DNA from: an uncultured Bacteroidales bacterium
GTDB taxonomy: Bacteria; Bacteroidota; Bacteroidia; Bacteroidales; Bacteroidaceae
Direction: 5' to 3'
NCBI GenBank assembly: GCA_902787555.1
Contig: CADAGO010000009.1
Span: 1-64,000 of the forward strand
Length of the DNA stretch: 64,000 bases
The position numbers and the translations under genes were made by a program. The first letter of the stretch is position 1. Each line of letters opens with the position of its first letter. Below, one piece after another: positions 18,380 through 27,369 of the stretch. The notes beneath the pieces are model-generated. The model had not been told where the DNA came from. It saw nothing but the letters and a program-made list of their open reading frames with translations, and did not search any database.

Positions 18380-18387
18380 TATTTTTG
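18380..18387 (+). promoter_or_regulatory. -7 promoter box of the acyltransferase gene
   Basis: TATTTTTG, 27 bp before the ATG at 18415. No clear -33 element. Confidence 0.45.
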
Positions 18388-18414
18388 CAAAACAATAGCA
18401 TTGAATGAAACAAT

Positions 18415-19512
18415 ATGGACGAGAGGCAACCTGCGATTTATGCCCCGCTTGAAGCTCCCAAGGGTCGATTGGAGTGGCTTGATGCGCTGCGAGGGTTCAC
18501 GATGATTCTCGTTGTTGCCTATCACGTCAGCACAAACGGTTTTGGCGAGGTGGAAAAAAGTTCGATGGCCTTGCCGTTTCTGGTTTTGTTTCGCATGCCG
18601 CTGTTCTTCTTCATCAGTGGATTCTTGGCTTATAAGCCAGACTTCAACTGGACGGGGGGCCGTCTGGGAATGATGGTGTGGAAGAAGTTCAGAATTCAAG
18701 TGATTCCTACACTGGTGTTCATGCTCATTTCACTGATTATGTATCATCCGAAGTTCTGGAATCATTTCGACCAGTATCTGGCTACGCCTTACAAGTTGGG
18801 CTATTGGTTTACGCTGGTGCTGTTGCAGATGTTTATCATCTACTATGTGTTTGCCTTCTTTGAAAGCAAGATGAAGCAGCGTTCCTGGATTCCTATCACA
18901 GTATTGTGGGCGGTGGCATTGGTGGCTTATGCGGTGCTATATATGCCTTCGTGGTTTAAGTTCCTAAAGCCTGCAGATGAGTCGTGGCTGAACTATACGA
19001 GTTTCATTCAGACGATGCGCTATTTCCATTTCTTTGTATTTGGAAACATCGTCCATCGTTATTGGCGCGAATGGCAGCGGCTGTTCGATTCGAAGTGGTT
19101 CTTCCCTGTGCTGATCTTTATCGTCGTGATTTGCTGCTCTGATATCTTTAAGTGGCACATGCTAAAGTTTCAGTGGACGAACCTGCCTCGAACCACAGCG
19201 ATGTATGGCTTGATGCTGATTGTATTCATCGCATTCAGGTACTACCAAGAGCAGTTCACAAAGAAGCATGTCGTAGGTCGGTGCTTGCAGTTCATAGGTG
19301 TTCGTACACTTGACATCTACCTGCTTCACTTCCTGTTCTTGCCGAATCTGAAGATGGTGGGCGATTTCATCAATGTGAATAAAAAGAATTTCGTTATCGA
19401 CATCAGCGAATCAGTGGCTGTAGCCATTCTGGTCATTGGCTTCTGTCTGTTGGTTTCCAGTGTACTGCGTATCAGTCCGCTGTTCAAAAAATACCTGTTT
19501 GGAAGAAAATAA
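18415..19512 (+). CDS. Acyltransferase family 3 membrane protein
   Basis: The 365-residue inner-membrane protein has about ten hydrophobic segments. It begins with RLEWLDALRGFTMILVVAYH, the conserved opening of acyltransferase family 3 with its key histidine, followed by RMPLFFFISGFL. Family members O-acetylate or succinylate surface polysaccharides and lipids. A glycosyltransferase gene follows after 9 bp, suggesting joint action on a glycan. The acceptor is unknown. Confidence 0.88.
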   Translation: MDERQPAIYAPLEAPKGRLEWLDALRGFTMILVVAYHVSTNGFGEVEKSSMALPFLVLFRMPLFFFISGFLAYKPDFNWTGGRLGMMVWKKFRIQVIPTLVFMLISLIMYHPKFWNHFDQYLATPYKLGYWFTLVLLQMFIIYYVFAFFESKMKQRSWIPITVLWAVALVAYAVLYMPSWFKFLKPADESWLNYTSFIQTMRYFHFFVFGNIVHRYWREWQRLFDSKWFFPVLIFIVVICCSDIFKWHMLKFQWTNLPRTTAMYGLMLIVFIAFRYYQEQFTKKHVVGRCLQFIGVRTLDIYLLHFLFLPNLKMVGDFINVNKKNFVIDISESVAVAILVIGFCLLVSSVLRISPLFKKYLFGRK

Positions 19513-19521
19513 AAAAAAGAT

Positions 19522-21087
19522 ATGAAAGTATATTTTTATCATACACAGGATCTGAATATGATTCATAAGAAGTGGAAAGAGGGACGTTTCCCTGGCCACT
19601 TCCTCTATGGTGCCACTCATCTGCCGGAAGAGGGTGTCGAAGTGGTACTGCATAAGTACAAGTCAATCTCAAGCCGTTTCCGCCTGATGTGTTACGTGGC
19701 TTGGAGCGTGCTGACTTGCCGAGAGCACTTCGATGCCATTTACGCAACCCATTGGGATGGTCTGGAACTGATTATTTTCCTAAGGGCTTTACACCTCTAT
19801 CGCCGTCCCATCATCATCTGGCATCATCAGCCAATCATGGAGGCGGATAGCAAGATGCGTGAAATGATGGCTCGTTTGTTCTATAAAGGAATAGACCACA
19901 TGTTCTTCTTTAGCGAACGCCTCATCCAAGAGTCGCTAAAGAGTCCAAAAGCCAACCCAGACCGTATGCAGGTATGTCCTTGGGGTGCAGACTTGGTCAG
20001 CTATGACCGTCTGATGAAGGAATATCCAGTGGAGGAGCATGTAGGATTCGTATCGACAGGTAAAGAGAAACGCGATATGCCAACCCTGATTCGTGCCTTT
20101 AGTGCTACAGGTCAGGAACTAAATATCTACATTGCCTATAATGCCTGTGGCGATAACTATGTGGAGATTCTGAATGACTTGCGTCCTTCTGCTAATGTGC
20201 ATATCAACTTCATCAAGGGCTTTATCCCTAACGAACTGGCACAAAAGGTTTGGACTGCACAGTTTGTCGTGATTTGCTGTCAGGAAACAAACTATACCGT
20301 GGGTCTGACCACCCTTGTGGAGGCCCTTGCTTTTGGACTCCCTGTCATCTCCACCCGCAATGAGACGTATCCATTCGACATCGAAGCCGAAGGTGTGGGC
20401 ATCACAGTGCCTTATTATGACTCTGTAGCATGGGAGAAAGCCATCCGATTCCTTGTCAACAATCCAGAGGAAGCTGAGAAGATGGGTCACAAAGCCCGTG
20501 AATTGGCTGAGCGCACCTACAATCTTGAAAACTGCACCCATGTAGTAGCTGAGGCACTCAAGAAGTTTGAAAAAAAGACCCACCACGCCCAAAAGGGCAC
20601 CCCTCCCTTTATGGAGGGGAAGAATGAGGGGGAAGAGCAGAAAGAGGTTCAAGCTGTTCCAGAAGTGCCAGTTGTTCCGGAACAAAGAGCAGTTCAGGAA
20701 CCTACCATCTTTGAAGTGCCTGCAGAGCCTCAAAAACCAGAACCAACTCCCGAACCTGTTGCTCCTAAGATACCTGAGTTCCGTGTGTCGAAAGAGATAG
20801 AGGATTTCTATGCAGATATGCCCAAGACTTCTCAACCTAAGACTCAATCTTCTCCTTATGTAAGAGAGCAGAAAGGGGAGTCTCCTTCCATCATCAGCAT
20901 CAACACGGACGCTTTGAAGGCAAAGATGCATCAGGCGCAGGAATTACTGGTGAAGTGGGGCAGAATCATTCAGGAACAATTGCCAGAGAAAGAGCAGGTT
21001 GTGCGATTTGGCAACAACCTGAAAAGGTGGACGGTGAAACAATACGAAATAATCAAAGAAAAAATAAAAAGTAAAAGTAACCCCTAA
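19522..21087 (+). CDS. Glycosyltransferase, GT4-like, with low-complexity C-terminal extension
   Basis: The product has 521 residues. The first 350 or so form a GT-B glycosyltransferase: HWDGLELIIFLR and WHHQPIMEAD in the N-domain, then FVSTGKEKRDMPTLIRAF and GLTTLVEALAFGLPVISTRNE, the usual nucleotide-sugar-binding E..A.G.PV region. Residues from about 353 on are a Pro/Glu-rich linker and a helical tail. The linker begins where a GC-rich palindrome of the intergenic REP-like type (20578-20632) is read in frame, and the stop codon lies in another such element (21081-21133). The C-terminal extension may therefore have been gained by repeat insertion. The sugar is unknown. Confidence 0.82.
   Translation: MKVYFYHTQDLNMIHKKWKEGRFPGHFLYGATHLPEEGVEVVLHKYKSISSRFRLMCYVAWSVLTCREHFDAIYATHWDGLELIIFLRALHLYRRPIIIWHHQPIMEADSKMREMMARLFYKGIDHMFFFSERLIQESLKSPKANPDRMQVCPWGADLVSYDRLMKEYPVEEHVGFVSTGKEKRDMPTLIRAFSATGQELNIYIAYNACGDNYVEILNDLRPSANVHINFIKGFIPNELAQKVWTAQFVVICCQETNYTVGLTTLVEALAFGLPVISTRNETYPFDIEAEGVGITVPYYDSVAWEKAIRFLVNNPEEAEKMGHKARELAERTYNLENCTHVVAEALKKFEKKTHHAQKGTPPFMEGKNEGEEQKEVQAVPEVPVVPEQRAVQEPTIFEVPAEPQKPEPTPEPVAPKIPEFRVSKEIEDFYADMPKTSQPKTQSSPYVREQKGESPSIISINTDALKAKMHQAQELLVKWGRIIQEQLPEKEQVVRFGNNLKRWTVKQYEIIKEKIKSKSNP
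20578..20632. repeat. REP-like GC palindrome inside the glycosyltransferase gene
   Basis: CGCCCAAAAGGGC and CCCCTCCCTTTATGGAGGGG followed by AGGGGG form hairpins like those found between genes at 131-181, 21081-21133, 27321-27365 and 56157-56190. It is translated in frame. Confidence 0.65.
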
Positions 21088-21133
21088 TCCCTCCTAAGGA
21101 GGCGACTCTTCCTATGGGGAGTTAAGAGAGGGA
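21081..21133. repeat. REP-like element over the end of the glycosyltransferase gene
   Basis: CTCCTAAGGAG and ACTCTTCC-TAT-GGGGAGT hairpins, overlapping the stop codon at 21085-21087. Confidence 0.55.
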
Positions 21134-21189
21134 CCAATAATGAGTTTTTTTAACAATCATTTTTTATTAACAATCAAAACCAAACGATT

Positions 21190-21597
21190 ATGGATTACAA
21201 GATTATCGACATCGAAGGCGTAGGTGATGTTTACGCTGAGAAGCTGATTGCAGCAGGTATTAATAAAGTAAGTGAATTGCTCGAGAAGTGTGCAGCACCA
21301 AAGGGCCGTAAGGAATTGGCAGACGCAACAGGAATCAGCGAGAAATTGATTCTTCGCTGGACAAACCACGCAGACCTCTTCCGCATCAATGGCGTAGGTC
21401 CTCAGTTTGCAGAATTACTTGAGAAGGCAGGCGTGGATACCGTAAAGGAATTCCGTCATCGTGTAGCAGAGAATCTGCAACCAAAGCTTGAAGAAATCAA
21501 CACTCAGTTCCACATCTGTGGACGTGTTCCTGCAGTGAGCGAAGTGCAGAAGATGATTGACCAAGCTAAGGAACTTGAGCCAAAGATGACTTACTAA
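21190..21597 (+). CDS. DUF4332 helix-hairpin-helix protein
   Basis: The small soluble protein (135 residues) has two helix-hairpin-helix units, IEGVGDVYAEKLIAAGI near the start and INGVGPQFAELLEKAGV at about 75-91. This is the arrangement of DUF4332, related to DNA-binding HhH folds of the RadA/topoisomerase type. Its function is not known. It is followed by a strong terminator shared with the convergent DUF2752 gene. Confidence 0.85.
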   Translation: MDYKIIDIEGVGDVYAEKLIAAGINKVSELLEKCAAPKGRKELADATGISEKLILRWTNHADLFRINGVGPQFAELLEKAGVDTVKEFRHRVAENLQPKLEEINTQFHICGRVPAVSEVQKMIDQAKELEPKMTY

Positions 21598-21610
21598 TCC
21601 AAAAAACGAA

Positions 21611-21640
21611 GAAAGGCTGCGTTTGCAGCCTTCTTCATTT
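21611..21640. terminator. Bidirectional terminator between convergent genes
   Basis: AAGGCTGC-GTTT-GCAGCCTT, with flanking GAA/TTC pairs and T-rich sequence on the plus side and A-rich on the other. Confidence 0.8.
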
Positions 21641-22045
21641 TTAGATACCTACGATATTTCTTACAACCCACCATACAAATGTTAGCACAATGATGATAAT
21701 CATTGCTGTACGATTGTTTAGCAAGCGACTCGCCCAGTCGAACCAGTGGTGGTAGTTGTACCATTCGCCTAAAACCATCATCAATAGTACTGGCAGGATG
21801 ACAATGATATAGGCATTGAAGGACAAGGCTCCCATCACATCGCCATGAAGCAGACAATGCAAAGCTCGTTGAAGACCGCAGCCAGGACATTGTAGGCCTG
21901 TGAATAGATGAAAGGGACACTTGAAAAACCAGTTCTCAGTTGAGGGATTGAACACGTAATACAAGATTCCTGCTATCACCAGGATAACAGGAAACAAGAT
22001 CGGCATGATGCGACGTTGCTGGTTTTCCTTCTTCTCCACTTTCAA
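21641..22045 (-). CDS. DUF2752 membrane protein
   Basis: The 134-residue membrane protein has three hydrophobic segments and the family motif CPGCGLQRAL after FKCPFHLFTGLQ. DUF2752 proteins are small inner-membrane proteins of unknown function, common in Bacteroidetes. It follows the S46 peptidase gene by 10 bp on the same strand and is probably co-transcribed with it. Confidence 0.85.
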   Translation of the reverse strand: MKVEKKENQQRRIMPILFPVILVIAGILYYVFNPSTENWFFKCPFHLFTGLQCPGCGLQRALHCLLHGDVMGALSFNAYIIVILPVLLMMVLGEWYNYHHWFDWASRLLNNRTAMIIIIVLTFVWWVVRNIVGI

Positions 22046-22055
22046 TAATGATTGG

Positions 22056-24161
22056 TCAATCCTCCAACGTCAACTCATTAATTAGCCGCTTCCCTTTGCT
22101 ATATGTATCGATGACAGAGAGCACATAGCGGATATCCACACCGATACAACGCTGTAAGTTCGTATCGAACTTCAAGTCGCTACTCATTGCTTCCCAGTTA
22201 CCATCGAATGCCAGACCTATTAAGCGTCCTTTCCCGTCGAACATACCGCTTCCGCTATTTCCGCCTGTGATATCATTATTGGTGAGGAAGCAAAGTGGCA
22301 TCTGTCCCAATGACTTGTCGATATATCGCTTGCCAAACTTGCCTTTCTTCAGCCATTTATACACCGAAGGGATAAGCTGGTAATCGTAGTTGTCTGGGTT
22401 CTTTTCGTACTTGTCAATCAATGACTGGGGCAGGGTGTAGTGCACATAGTTCAGGTCGGAAGAAGGAGAATAGCCTTCCACGATTCCAAAACTCATACGC
22501 ATCGTGAAGTTGGCATCAGGGTAGTATTCCTTCTCACGATTCATCTCGCGCAGGGCATCTCCCAGCAGGCGTTCAAACTCTGTGATTCCACTCGCCTTGT
22601 AAGACTGATACAACTTCGTCAGAACACTGACTGCCATATAATAGATGGGGTCTTGGTGCAGTTCTTCGCTCGACTCCAGTTTGTTCACCTTTTCAAGATC
22701 AGTCAGCACAGATGTGGCATAGAGGTGATTGGTATAGGCATCGATGTCACCTCCAAACTTCTCGTCTATCTCCTCATAGAAATCAGGCAGATAGTCTTTG
22801 CTGAGTGCTTGCTGCTTGTAGTTCTTTATCATCGCAGCAAACACTTTCTTGTCCAAGTCAATGTTGATATCGCGATAAGTCTTCTTTACATCGTCCTTGA
22901 ATCCATCGTCTTTTGCATCAGGACGCATATAGCTAATCATGCTCTTCATCGCAAACTGCATGATGTCGCTTCCGCTATAGAACGACTCTTCAAGAAGTGT
23001 GACAGTATAGTCGCCTGGGAAGTTTGCCTTATAGAGCGCTTGCAGCGAGTCGAGGATTCCAACGTATTGGGTCTTGTGGTTCTTGGCAGCCCATTCTTTG
23101 ATTTCCTTTTCCAGTGCCTGCTTCTCCTCAATCACTTTCAAGTCCTTCAGGGCTTTGTTCTGCCCAAGGGAGAACTTCCAATAGTTCGAACTTGATGCAT
23201 ATTTTGAGGCGTACATGATACGGATGGCATCATCGCGTTTCATTGCCTCGTCGAGGATAGCCAGTTTCACGCCACGCACCTGATAGCGCAAATCGTTGGA
23301 GGTGCGCATGGTATTCTCAATACCATAACTGCTGAGGTAGCGGTCTGTACTGCCTGGATAGCCAAAAGTCATACAGAACGAGCCAGGCTGATAGCCCTGT
23401 GTAGATACATGTGCATAGCTGACAGGGTGATAAGGCACGTTATCCTTGCTGTATTCAGCTGGTTTGTTGTTCTTGTTGGCGTAGATGCGGAACACACTGA
23501 AGTCGCAGGTCTGACGAGGCCACATCCAGTTGTCGGTATCGCCTCCAAACTTACCCAGACTCTGGGGTGGGGCAAATACTAATCGCACATCGTCGAAGCG
23601 CTGATAGACAGACAGATAGTACTTACTACCTTTATAATAAGGTGTAATCTCGCCATAGATGCAATTCACAGTATCGAGCACAGCTTCCTCCAAACTAGTA
23701 GCTACGCTATCCATATAGAGCGCTTTTGCCATTTCATCCATTCCCGGTTTCACACCAGCCAACAACTTGTCTGTCACATCTACTGTGCTCAAGTGGAAGG
23801 CTACATACAGCTCCGGATTGGGTAACTCGTCCTTCAGACGCTTGGCAAAGAAGCCGTTTTTCAAGTAGTCGTACTTTACGGTTGAGTGGTCTTGAATGGC
23901 ATCAAAGCCGCAATGGTGATTGGTGAATACCAGTCCTTCATTGCTGACAACCACACCTGAACAGAAACCGCCAAACATCACGATAGCATTGTTGAGCGAC
24001 GGCCCATTGGGATTGTAAATCTGTTCGGGTGTAAGTTCCAATCCCATCTCCTTCAACACTTTCTGTGTCTTCTCCGACATGTTTCCAACCATCCACATAC
24101 CCTCATCGGCCTTGACCGTCAAGGCCACGAGGCACAGTAGTATAAATGCAATTCTTTTCAT
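22056..24161 (-). CDS. S46 dipeptidyl peptidase, DPP7-like
   Basis: This 701-residue exported serine peptidase has a signal peptide ending in VKA, the TNHHCGFDAI motif with the catalytic His (about 82-83) and the nucleophile in GGNSGSG. The segment after it reads GLAFDGNWEAMSSDL. A Gly at this place (Arg in DPP11) is the feature of DPP7, which removes dipeptides with hydrophobic P1 residues from peptide N-termini. Such enzymes feed asaccharolytic or peptide-using Bacteroidetes from the periplasm. Three genes (flippase, S46, DUF2752) follow each other closely on this strand. Confidence 0.92.
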   Translation of the reverse strand: MKRIAFILLCLVALTVKADEGMWMVGNMSEKTQKVLKEMGLELTPEQIYNPNGPSLNNAIVMFGGFCSGVVVSNEGLVFTNHHCGFDAIQDHSTVKYDYLKNGFFAKRLKDELPNPELYVAFHLSTVDVTDKLLAGVKPGMDEMAKALYMDSVATSLEEAVLDTVNCIYGEITPYYKGSKYYLSVYQRFDDVRLVFAPPQSLGKFGGDTDNWMWPRQTCDFSVFRIYANKNNKPAEYSKDNVPYHPVSYAHVSTQGYQPGSFCMTFGYPGSTDRYLSSYGIENTMRTSNDLRYQVRGVKLAILDEAMKRDDAIRIMYASKYASSSNYWKFSLGQNKALKDLKVIEEKQALEKEIKEWAAKNHKTQYVGILDSLQALYKANFPGDYTVTLLEESFYSGSDIMQFAMKSMISYMRPDAKDDGFKDDVKKTYRDINIDLDKKVFAAMIKNYKQQALSKDYLPDFYEEIDEKFGGDIDAYTNHLYATSVLTDLEKVNKLESSEELHQDPIYYMAVSVLTKLYQSYKASGITEFERLLGDALREMNREKEYYPDANFTMRMSFGIVEGYSPSSDLNYVHYTLPQSLIDKYEKNPDNYDYQLIPSVYKWLKKGKFGKRYIDKSLGQMPLCFLTNNDITGGNSGSGMFDGKGRLIGLAFDGNWEAMSSDLKFDTNLQRCIGVDIRYVLSVIDTYSKGKRLINELTLED

Positions 24162-24164
24162 TTT

Positions 24165-25622
24165 TTATCTTTTTATTTTAATCGTTTTCAATTTACTCAA
24201 AGGCAGGTCACGATATATGATATATGCTACAAACAGCAGTACCAATACTGTATTGATAACCATCCTCAAGATGTCGGAGCTGATGGCTGAGGCTACATAC
24301 TGCATTGCTGCAAAGAGCACCACAGTAATCAGGATATAGACGAAGATGCTCTTCAGATCGTAGTCGATACGATTCTTCTGTTGTCCTACGAAATAGGAGA
24401 ACAGCATCGCTACACCATACCCTGCAAAGCCAGCCCATGCACAGGCTGTAAAGCCAAACTGAGGGATGAAGAAATAGTTCACCAACAGCAGCACGGCGCA
24501 GCCTGTCAGCGAGAACACAGCTCCCCATAAGGTCTTATCAATCAACTTGTACCAGAACGACAGGTTGAAGTAGATGCCCATCATGATTTCTGCTGCCATC
24601 ACGATTGGAATAATGCCCAGGCCCTCGCGATACTTATCGTCGATAATAAACTGGAGCACATCCATGTAAGCCACTACACAGAGGAAGGCAAGCAGGGTGA
24701 ATATGACGAAGAATTTCATCGCCTGTGCATACAGTTCCTTGCTGTTCTTGTCTTTTGCGGAACCAAACACGATTGGTTCGTATGCAAAGCGGAACGCTTG
24801 GGTGATGAGTGCCATAATCATAGCAATCTTGATGCAGGCACCATAGATACCCAGTTGTCTGCGTCCTTCTTCTGGGTCGAGAATACGAGGAAGCATCATC
24901 TGTCCTGCCACTTGGTTCAGGATACCTGCTATGCCCAGTACCAGCAAAGGCCATGAGTAGCGCAGCATTTCCTTGCATTTCTGCCCATCGAACCGCCACT
25001 TGAAGCCCACCAGTTCGCTGATGAGACATAGTGAGATGATGGTTGTGCAGATAAGGTTGATAGCGAAAGCATAGCCGATATGGATTTCCCACGAAGGATC
25101 TATCTTAGGCATCAGCCAGTAAGCTGCTAAGTTCAGTCCGATGCTGAGGAAAATGAACAGTAGTTTCAGTCCTGCAAACTTATAGGGACGATGCTTGTAG
25201 CGCAGATATGCAAAGGGAATTGCCTGGAATGCATCTTGGGCTACAACAAGGAACATCATACCCACATACCACTTGTGGTTGGGATAGTCGAGCAGGGTGG
25301 CGATTGGATTGATGAATGCAAGCACCAGCACAGCGAATGTGAGACACACGCCTCCTACCATTATCAGCGCCGTACTGTAAATGCGCATCTTGTCGCCCTC
25401 TTCCTTATTCATAAAACGGAAGAAGGTGGTCTCCATGCCGAAGGTCAGGATGACCAGCAACAATGCTGTCTGGGCATAGATGTCGTTATAAATACCGTAG
25501 TCGGAACACGATTTCAGCGTATAGGTGTAGAGGGGCACCATCAGGTAGTTTAGAAACCTGCCGATGATGCTGCTCATCCCATACACTGCTGTGTCCTTTA
25601 CTAATCCTTTTATACTTGCCAT
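24165..25622 (-). CDS. Polysaccharide flippase (Wzx-like, MOP superfamily)
   Basis: The product has 485 residues with about 14 membrane segments. Its opening (KDTAVYGMSSIIGRFLNYLMVPLYT) is typical of the oligosaccharide flippases of the MATE/MOP superfamily. It would flip lipid-linked oligosaccharides across the inner membrane. It is separated from the downstream S46 gene by only 3 bp. No polymerase or ligase is next to it; the glycan it serves is unknown. Confidence 0.85.
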   Translation of the reverse strand: MASIKGLVKDTAVYGMSSIIGRFLNYLMVPLYTYTLKSCSDYGIYNDIYAQTALLLVILTFGMETTFFRFMNKEEGDKMRIYSTALIMVGGVCLTFAVLVLAFINPIATLLDYPNHKWYVGMMFLVVAQDAFQAIPFAYLRYKHRPYKFAGLKLLFIFLSIGLNLAAYWLMPKIDPSWEIHIGYAFAINLICTTIISLCLISELVGFKWRFDGQKCKEMLRYSWPLLVLGIAGILNQVAGQMMLPRILDPEEGRRQLGIYGACIKIAMIMALITQAFRFAYEPIVFGSAKDKNSKELYAQAMKFFVIFTLLAFLCVVAYMDVLQFIIDDKYREGLGIIPIVMAAEIMMGIYFNLSFWYKLIDKTLWGAVFSLTGCAVLLLVNYFFIPQFGFTACAWAGFAGYGVAMLFSYFVGQQKNRIDYDLKSIFVYILITVVLFAAMQYVASAISSDILRMVINTVLVLLFVAYIIYRDLPLSKLKTIKIKR

Positions 25623-25639
25623 AATACTTTATTTTGAGG

Positions 25640-25694
25640 AGATAATATGTAGATAATATGTAGATAGTAGGGAGATAATGGGAAGATAATTGGG
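25640..25694 (+). repeat. Array of five 11-bp units, left of the four-helix-bundle gene
   Basis: Units AGATAATATGT (twice), AGATAGTAGGG, AGATAATGGGA and AGATAATTGGG follow each other without gaps. The consensus GGGAGATAAT is the same as that of the right-hand array when that one is read on the minus strand. Confidence 0.8.
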
Positions 25695-25709
25695 GGATAT
25701 CCATATTAC

Positions 25710-26072
25710 CTACTTACTATCAACAATGCCTTTAATGTACCCATTCAAAAAAGAACTGGTTTGATAAACGGCATTGTTTAAGAAATCAAAAGTTTCAATA
25801 TCAACATATCCAATATCTCTTGACAGTATGCAATAGTATCTACATTCTTCCAAACTGCCTTGAGCAATATTCAAGAAACGTAGCTTATCAGCCTTGCTCA
25901 CCTTTTTATAACCTTCTGCAATATTTGCAGCTATCGACACTGCTGCTCTTTGAAACTGAGAACTCAGCCCAAACTTCTCATATTCAGGGAACATACGTGT
26001 CGTTTTATAGACCATTATAACAAAAGCATGAGCCTTTTGCCAAGCTATGATGTCTTCAAATCTTTGTGTCAT
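25710..26072 (-). CDS. Four-helix-bundle protein (23S rRNA intervening-sequence type)
   Basis: The 120-residue, all-helical protein has the family signature: FEDIIAWQKAH at the start, SSQFQRAAVSIAANIAEGY in the middle and LEECRYYCILSRDIGY after it. Relatives are encoded in intervening sequences of 23S rRNA in some bacteria but are also common as free-standing genes in Bacteroidetes; their function is unclear. The gene lies between arrays of related 11-bp units in opposite orientation, so it may travel as a cassette. Confidence 0.88.
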   Translation of the reverse strand: MTQRFEDIIAWQKAHAFVIMVYKTTRMFPEYEKFGLSSQFQRAAVSIAANIAEGYKKVSKADKLRFLNIAQGSLEECRYYCILSRDIGYVDIETFDFLNNAVYQTSSFLNGYIKGIVDSK

Positions 26073-26089
26073 TATCTTTTCTTTTTCCT

Positions 26090-26144
26090 TATCATCTCCT
26101 TATTACCTCCCTATTACCTCCCTATTACCTTCCTATTACCTCCC
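26090..26144 (-). repeat. Array of five 11-bp units, right of the four-helix-bundle gene
   Basis: Plus-strand units TATCATCTCCT, TATTACCTCCC (three copies) and TATTACCTTCC. Read on the minus strand the consensus is GGGAGGTAATA, matching the left-hand array at 25640-25694 in inverted orientation. Confidence 0.8.
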
Positions 26145-26149
26145 TATTC

Positions 26150-27193
26150 TCAGTCAAACAGGTTGTTCATGCCCCCGTTATTCGATGCATAGATGTTGCG
26201 TCCCAGATGCTTGTATGCCAGTTCTGTGACTTCACGTCCTCGAGGTGTACGCTTCAGGAAGCCTTCCTTGATGAGGAATGGTTCGTAAACCTCTTCCACC
26301 GTACCTGCTTCCTCGCCCACCGCTGTGGCGATTGTATTGATACCCACTGGACCACCCTTGAACTTGTCGATGATGGTTGTGAGAATCTTATTGTCGATTT
26401 CATCGAGACCATACTTGTCGATATTGAGCGCCTCGAGCGCCACTTTTGCAATCGCTGTGTCGATGCTGCCGTTTCCCTTCACCTGGGCAAAGTCGCGCAC
26501 ACGGCGGAGCAGCGCATTAGCGATACGTGGCGTACCACGACTGCGGCTTGCTATCTCGTAGGCCGACTCCTCATTGCAAGGAATCTGTAGCAGACGGGCA
26601 GAGCGCATGATAATCTTTGCCAGCACATCAGCATCATAGTATTCCAAGTGGAGGTTGATACCGAAGCGAGCACGCAGAGGGGCTGTGAGCAGTCCGCTGC
26701 GAGTCGTAGCTCCTACCAGCGTGAAAGGACTCAGGTCAATCTGAATGCTACGCGCAGAGGGACCTTTGTCAATCATGATGTCGATACGATAGTCCTCCAT
26801 TGCTGAATAGAGGTATTCCTCCACGATGGGGCTGAGACGATGGATTTCATCAATAAACAGTACATCGTTTTCCTCCAAAGAGGTAAGGATTCCAGCCAAG
26901 TCGCCTGGCTTGTCGAGCACAGGTCCGGAGGTAATCTTGAATCCCACCCCCAACTCGTTGGCAATGATTTGCGACAGCGTCGTCTTACCCAATCCAGGAG
27001 GGCCGTGCAGCAGGGTATGGTCGAGCGGCTCTCCTCGATACTTTGCTGCCTCGACAAAGATTTTCAGGTTCTCCACAATCTTTGTCTGACCGCTGAAGTC
27101 CTCGAAATGGAGCGGACGCAGTGCGTTCTCGAAATCTTTCTCCTTGTTGCCTGCTACGTATTGCTCTTCGTGTATGTCAAAATCCGAATTCAT
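26150..27193 (-). CDS. ruvB: Holliday junction branch migration helicase RuvB
   Basis: The 347-residue AAA+ helicase has Walker A GPPGLGKT (64-71), Walker B DEIHRL, the arginine-finger region [18 protein letters not shown] and a C-terminal winged helix ([16 protein letters not shown]). With RuvA it drives branch migration of Holliday junctions during recombination repair. ruvA and ruvC are not in this window. A -7 box lies at 27220-27227 on the minus strand. Confidence 0.97.
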   Translation of the reverse strand: MNSDFDIHEEQYVAGNKEKDFENALRPLHFEDFSGQTKIVENLKIFVEAAKYRGEPLDHTLLHGPPGLGKTTLSQIIANELGVGFKITSGPVLDKPGDLAGILTSLEENDVLFIDEIHRLSPIVEEYLYSAMEDYRIDIMIDKGPSARSIQIDLSPFTLVGATTRSGLLTAPLRARFGINLHLEYYDADVLAKIIMRSARLLQIPCNEESAYEIASRSRGTPRIANALLRRVRDFAQVKGNGSIDTAIAKVALEALNIDKYGLDEIDNKILTTIIDKFKGGPVGINTIATAVGEEAGTVEEVYEPFLIKEGFLKRTPRGREVTELAYKHLGRNIYASNNGGMNNLFD

Positions 27194-27219
27194 TACACCT
27201 TATTAATTATTATCATCTG

Positions 27220-27248
27220 CAAAGTTACGAAATATATTTCATATACAA
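27220..27248 (-). promoter_or_regulatory. Promoter of ruvB
   Basis: On the minus strand TAACTTTG (27227-27220) with TTG (27248-27246) 18 bp upstream. Confidence 0.5.
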
Positions 27249-27270
27249 CTTATAAATTAAGTATTATTAT

Positions 27271-27309
27271 CAAAAAAACAAAGTGCCCGGACCATTGTCC
27301 GAGCACCTT
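27271..27309 (-). terminator. Terminator of the 1283-residue secreted protein gene
   Basis: A stem of AAGTGCCCGGAC with GTCCGAGCACCTT, 4-nt loop, one mismatch, followed on the minus strand by TTTGTTTTTTTG. Confidence 0.75.
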
Positions 27310-27320
27310 TGCATTATTCT

Positions 27321-27365
27321 CCTCATATCCTCTCCCCCTCGGGGGAGTAGGAGAGGGGCTGTGGG
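27321..27365. repeat. REP-like GC palindrome
   Basis: CTCTCCCCCTCGGGGGAG followed by GGAGAGGGG; same type as the elements at 131-181 and 56157-56190. Confidence 0.6.
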
Positions 27366-27369
27366 TCTG

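Noticed and set aside
20119-20931. A 270-codon minus-strand frame.
   Set aside because: Antisense to the GT4-like gene; the Leu/Phe/Arg runs are a mirror of the Glu/Lys/Pro linker codons.
22440-23195. A 251-codon plus-strand frame.
   Set aside because: Antisense to the S46 peptidase, which has full catalytic motifs.
26066-26590. A 174-codon plus-strand frame.
   Set aside because: It starts inside the 11-bp array and then runs antisense through ruvB.
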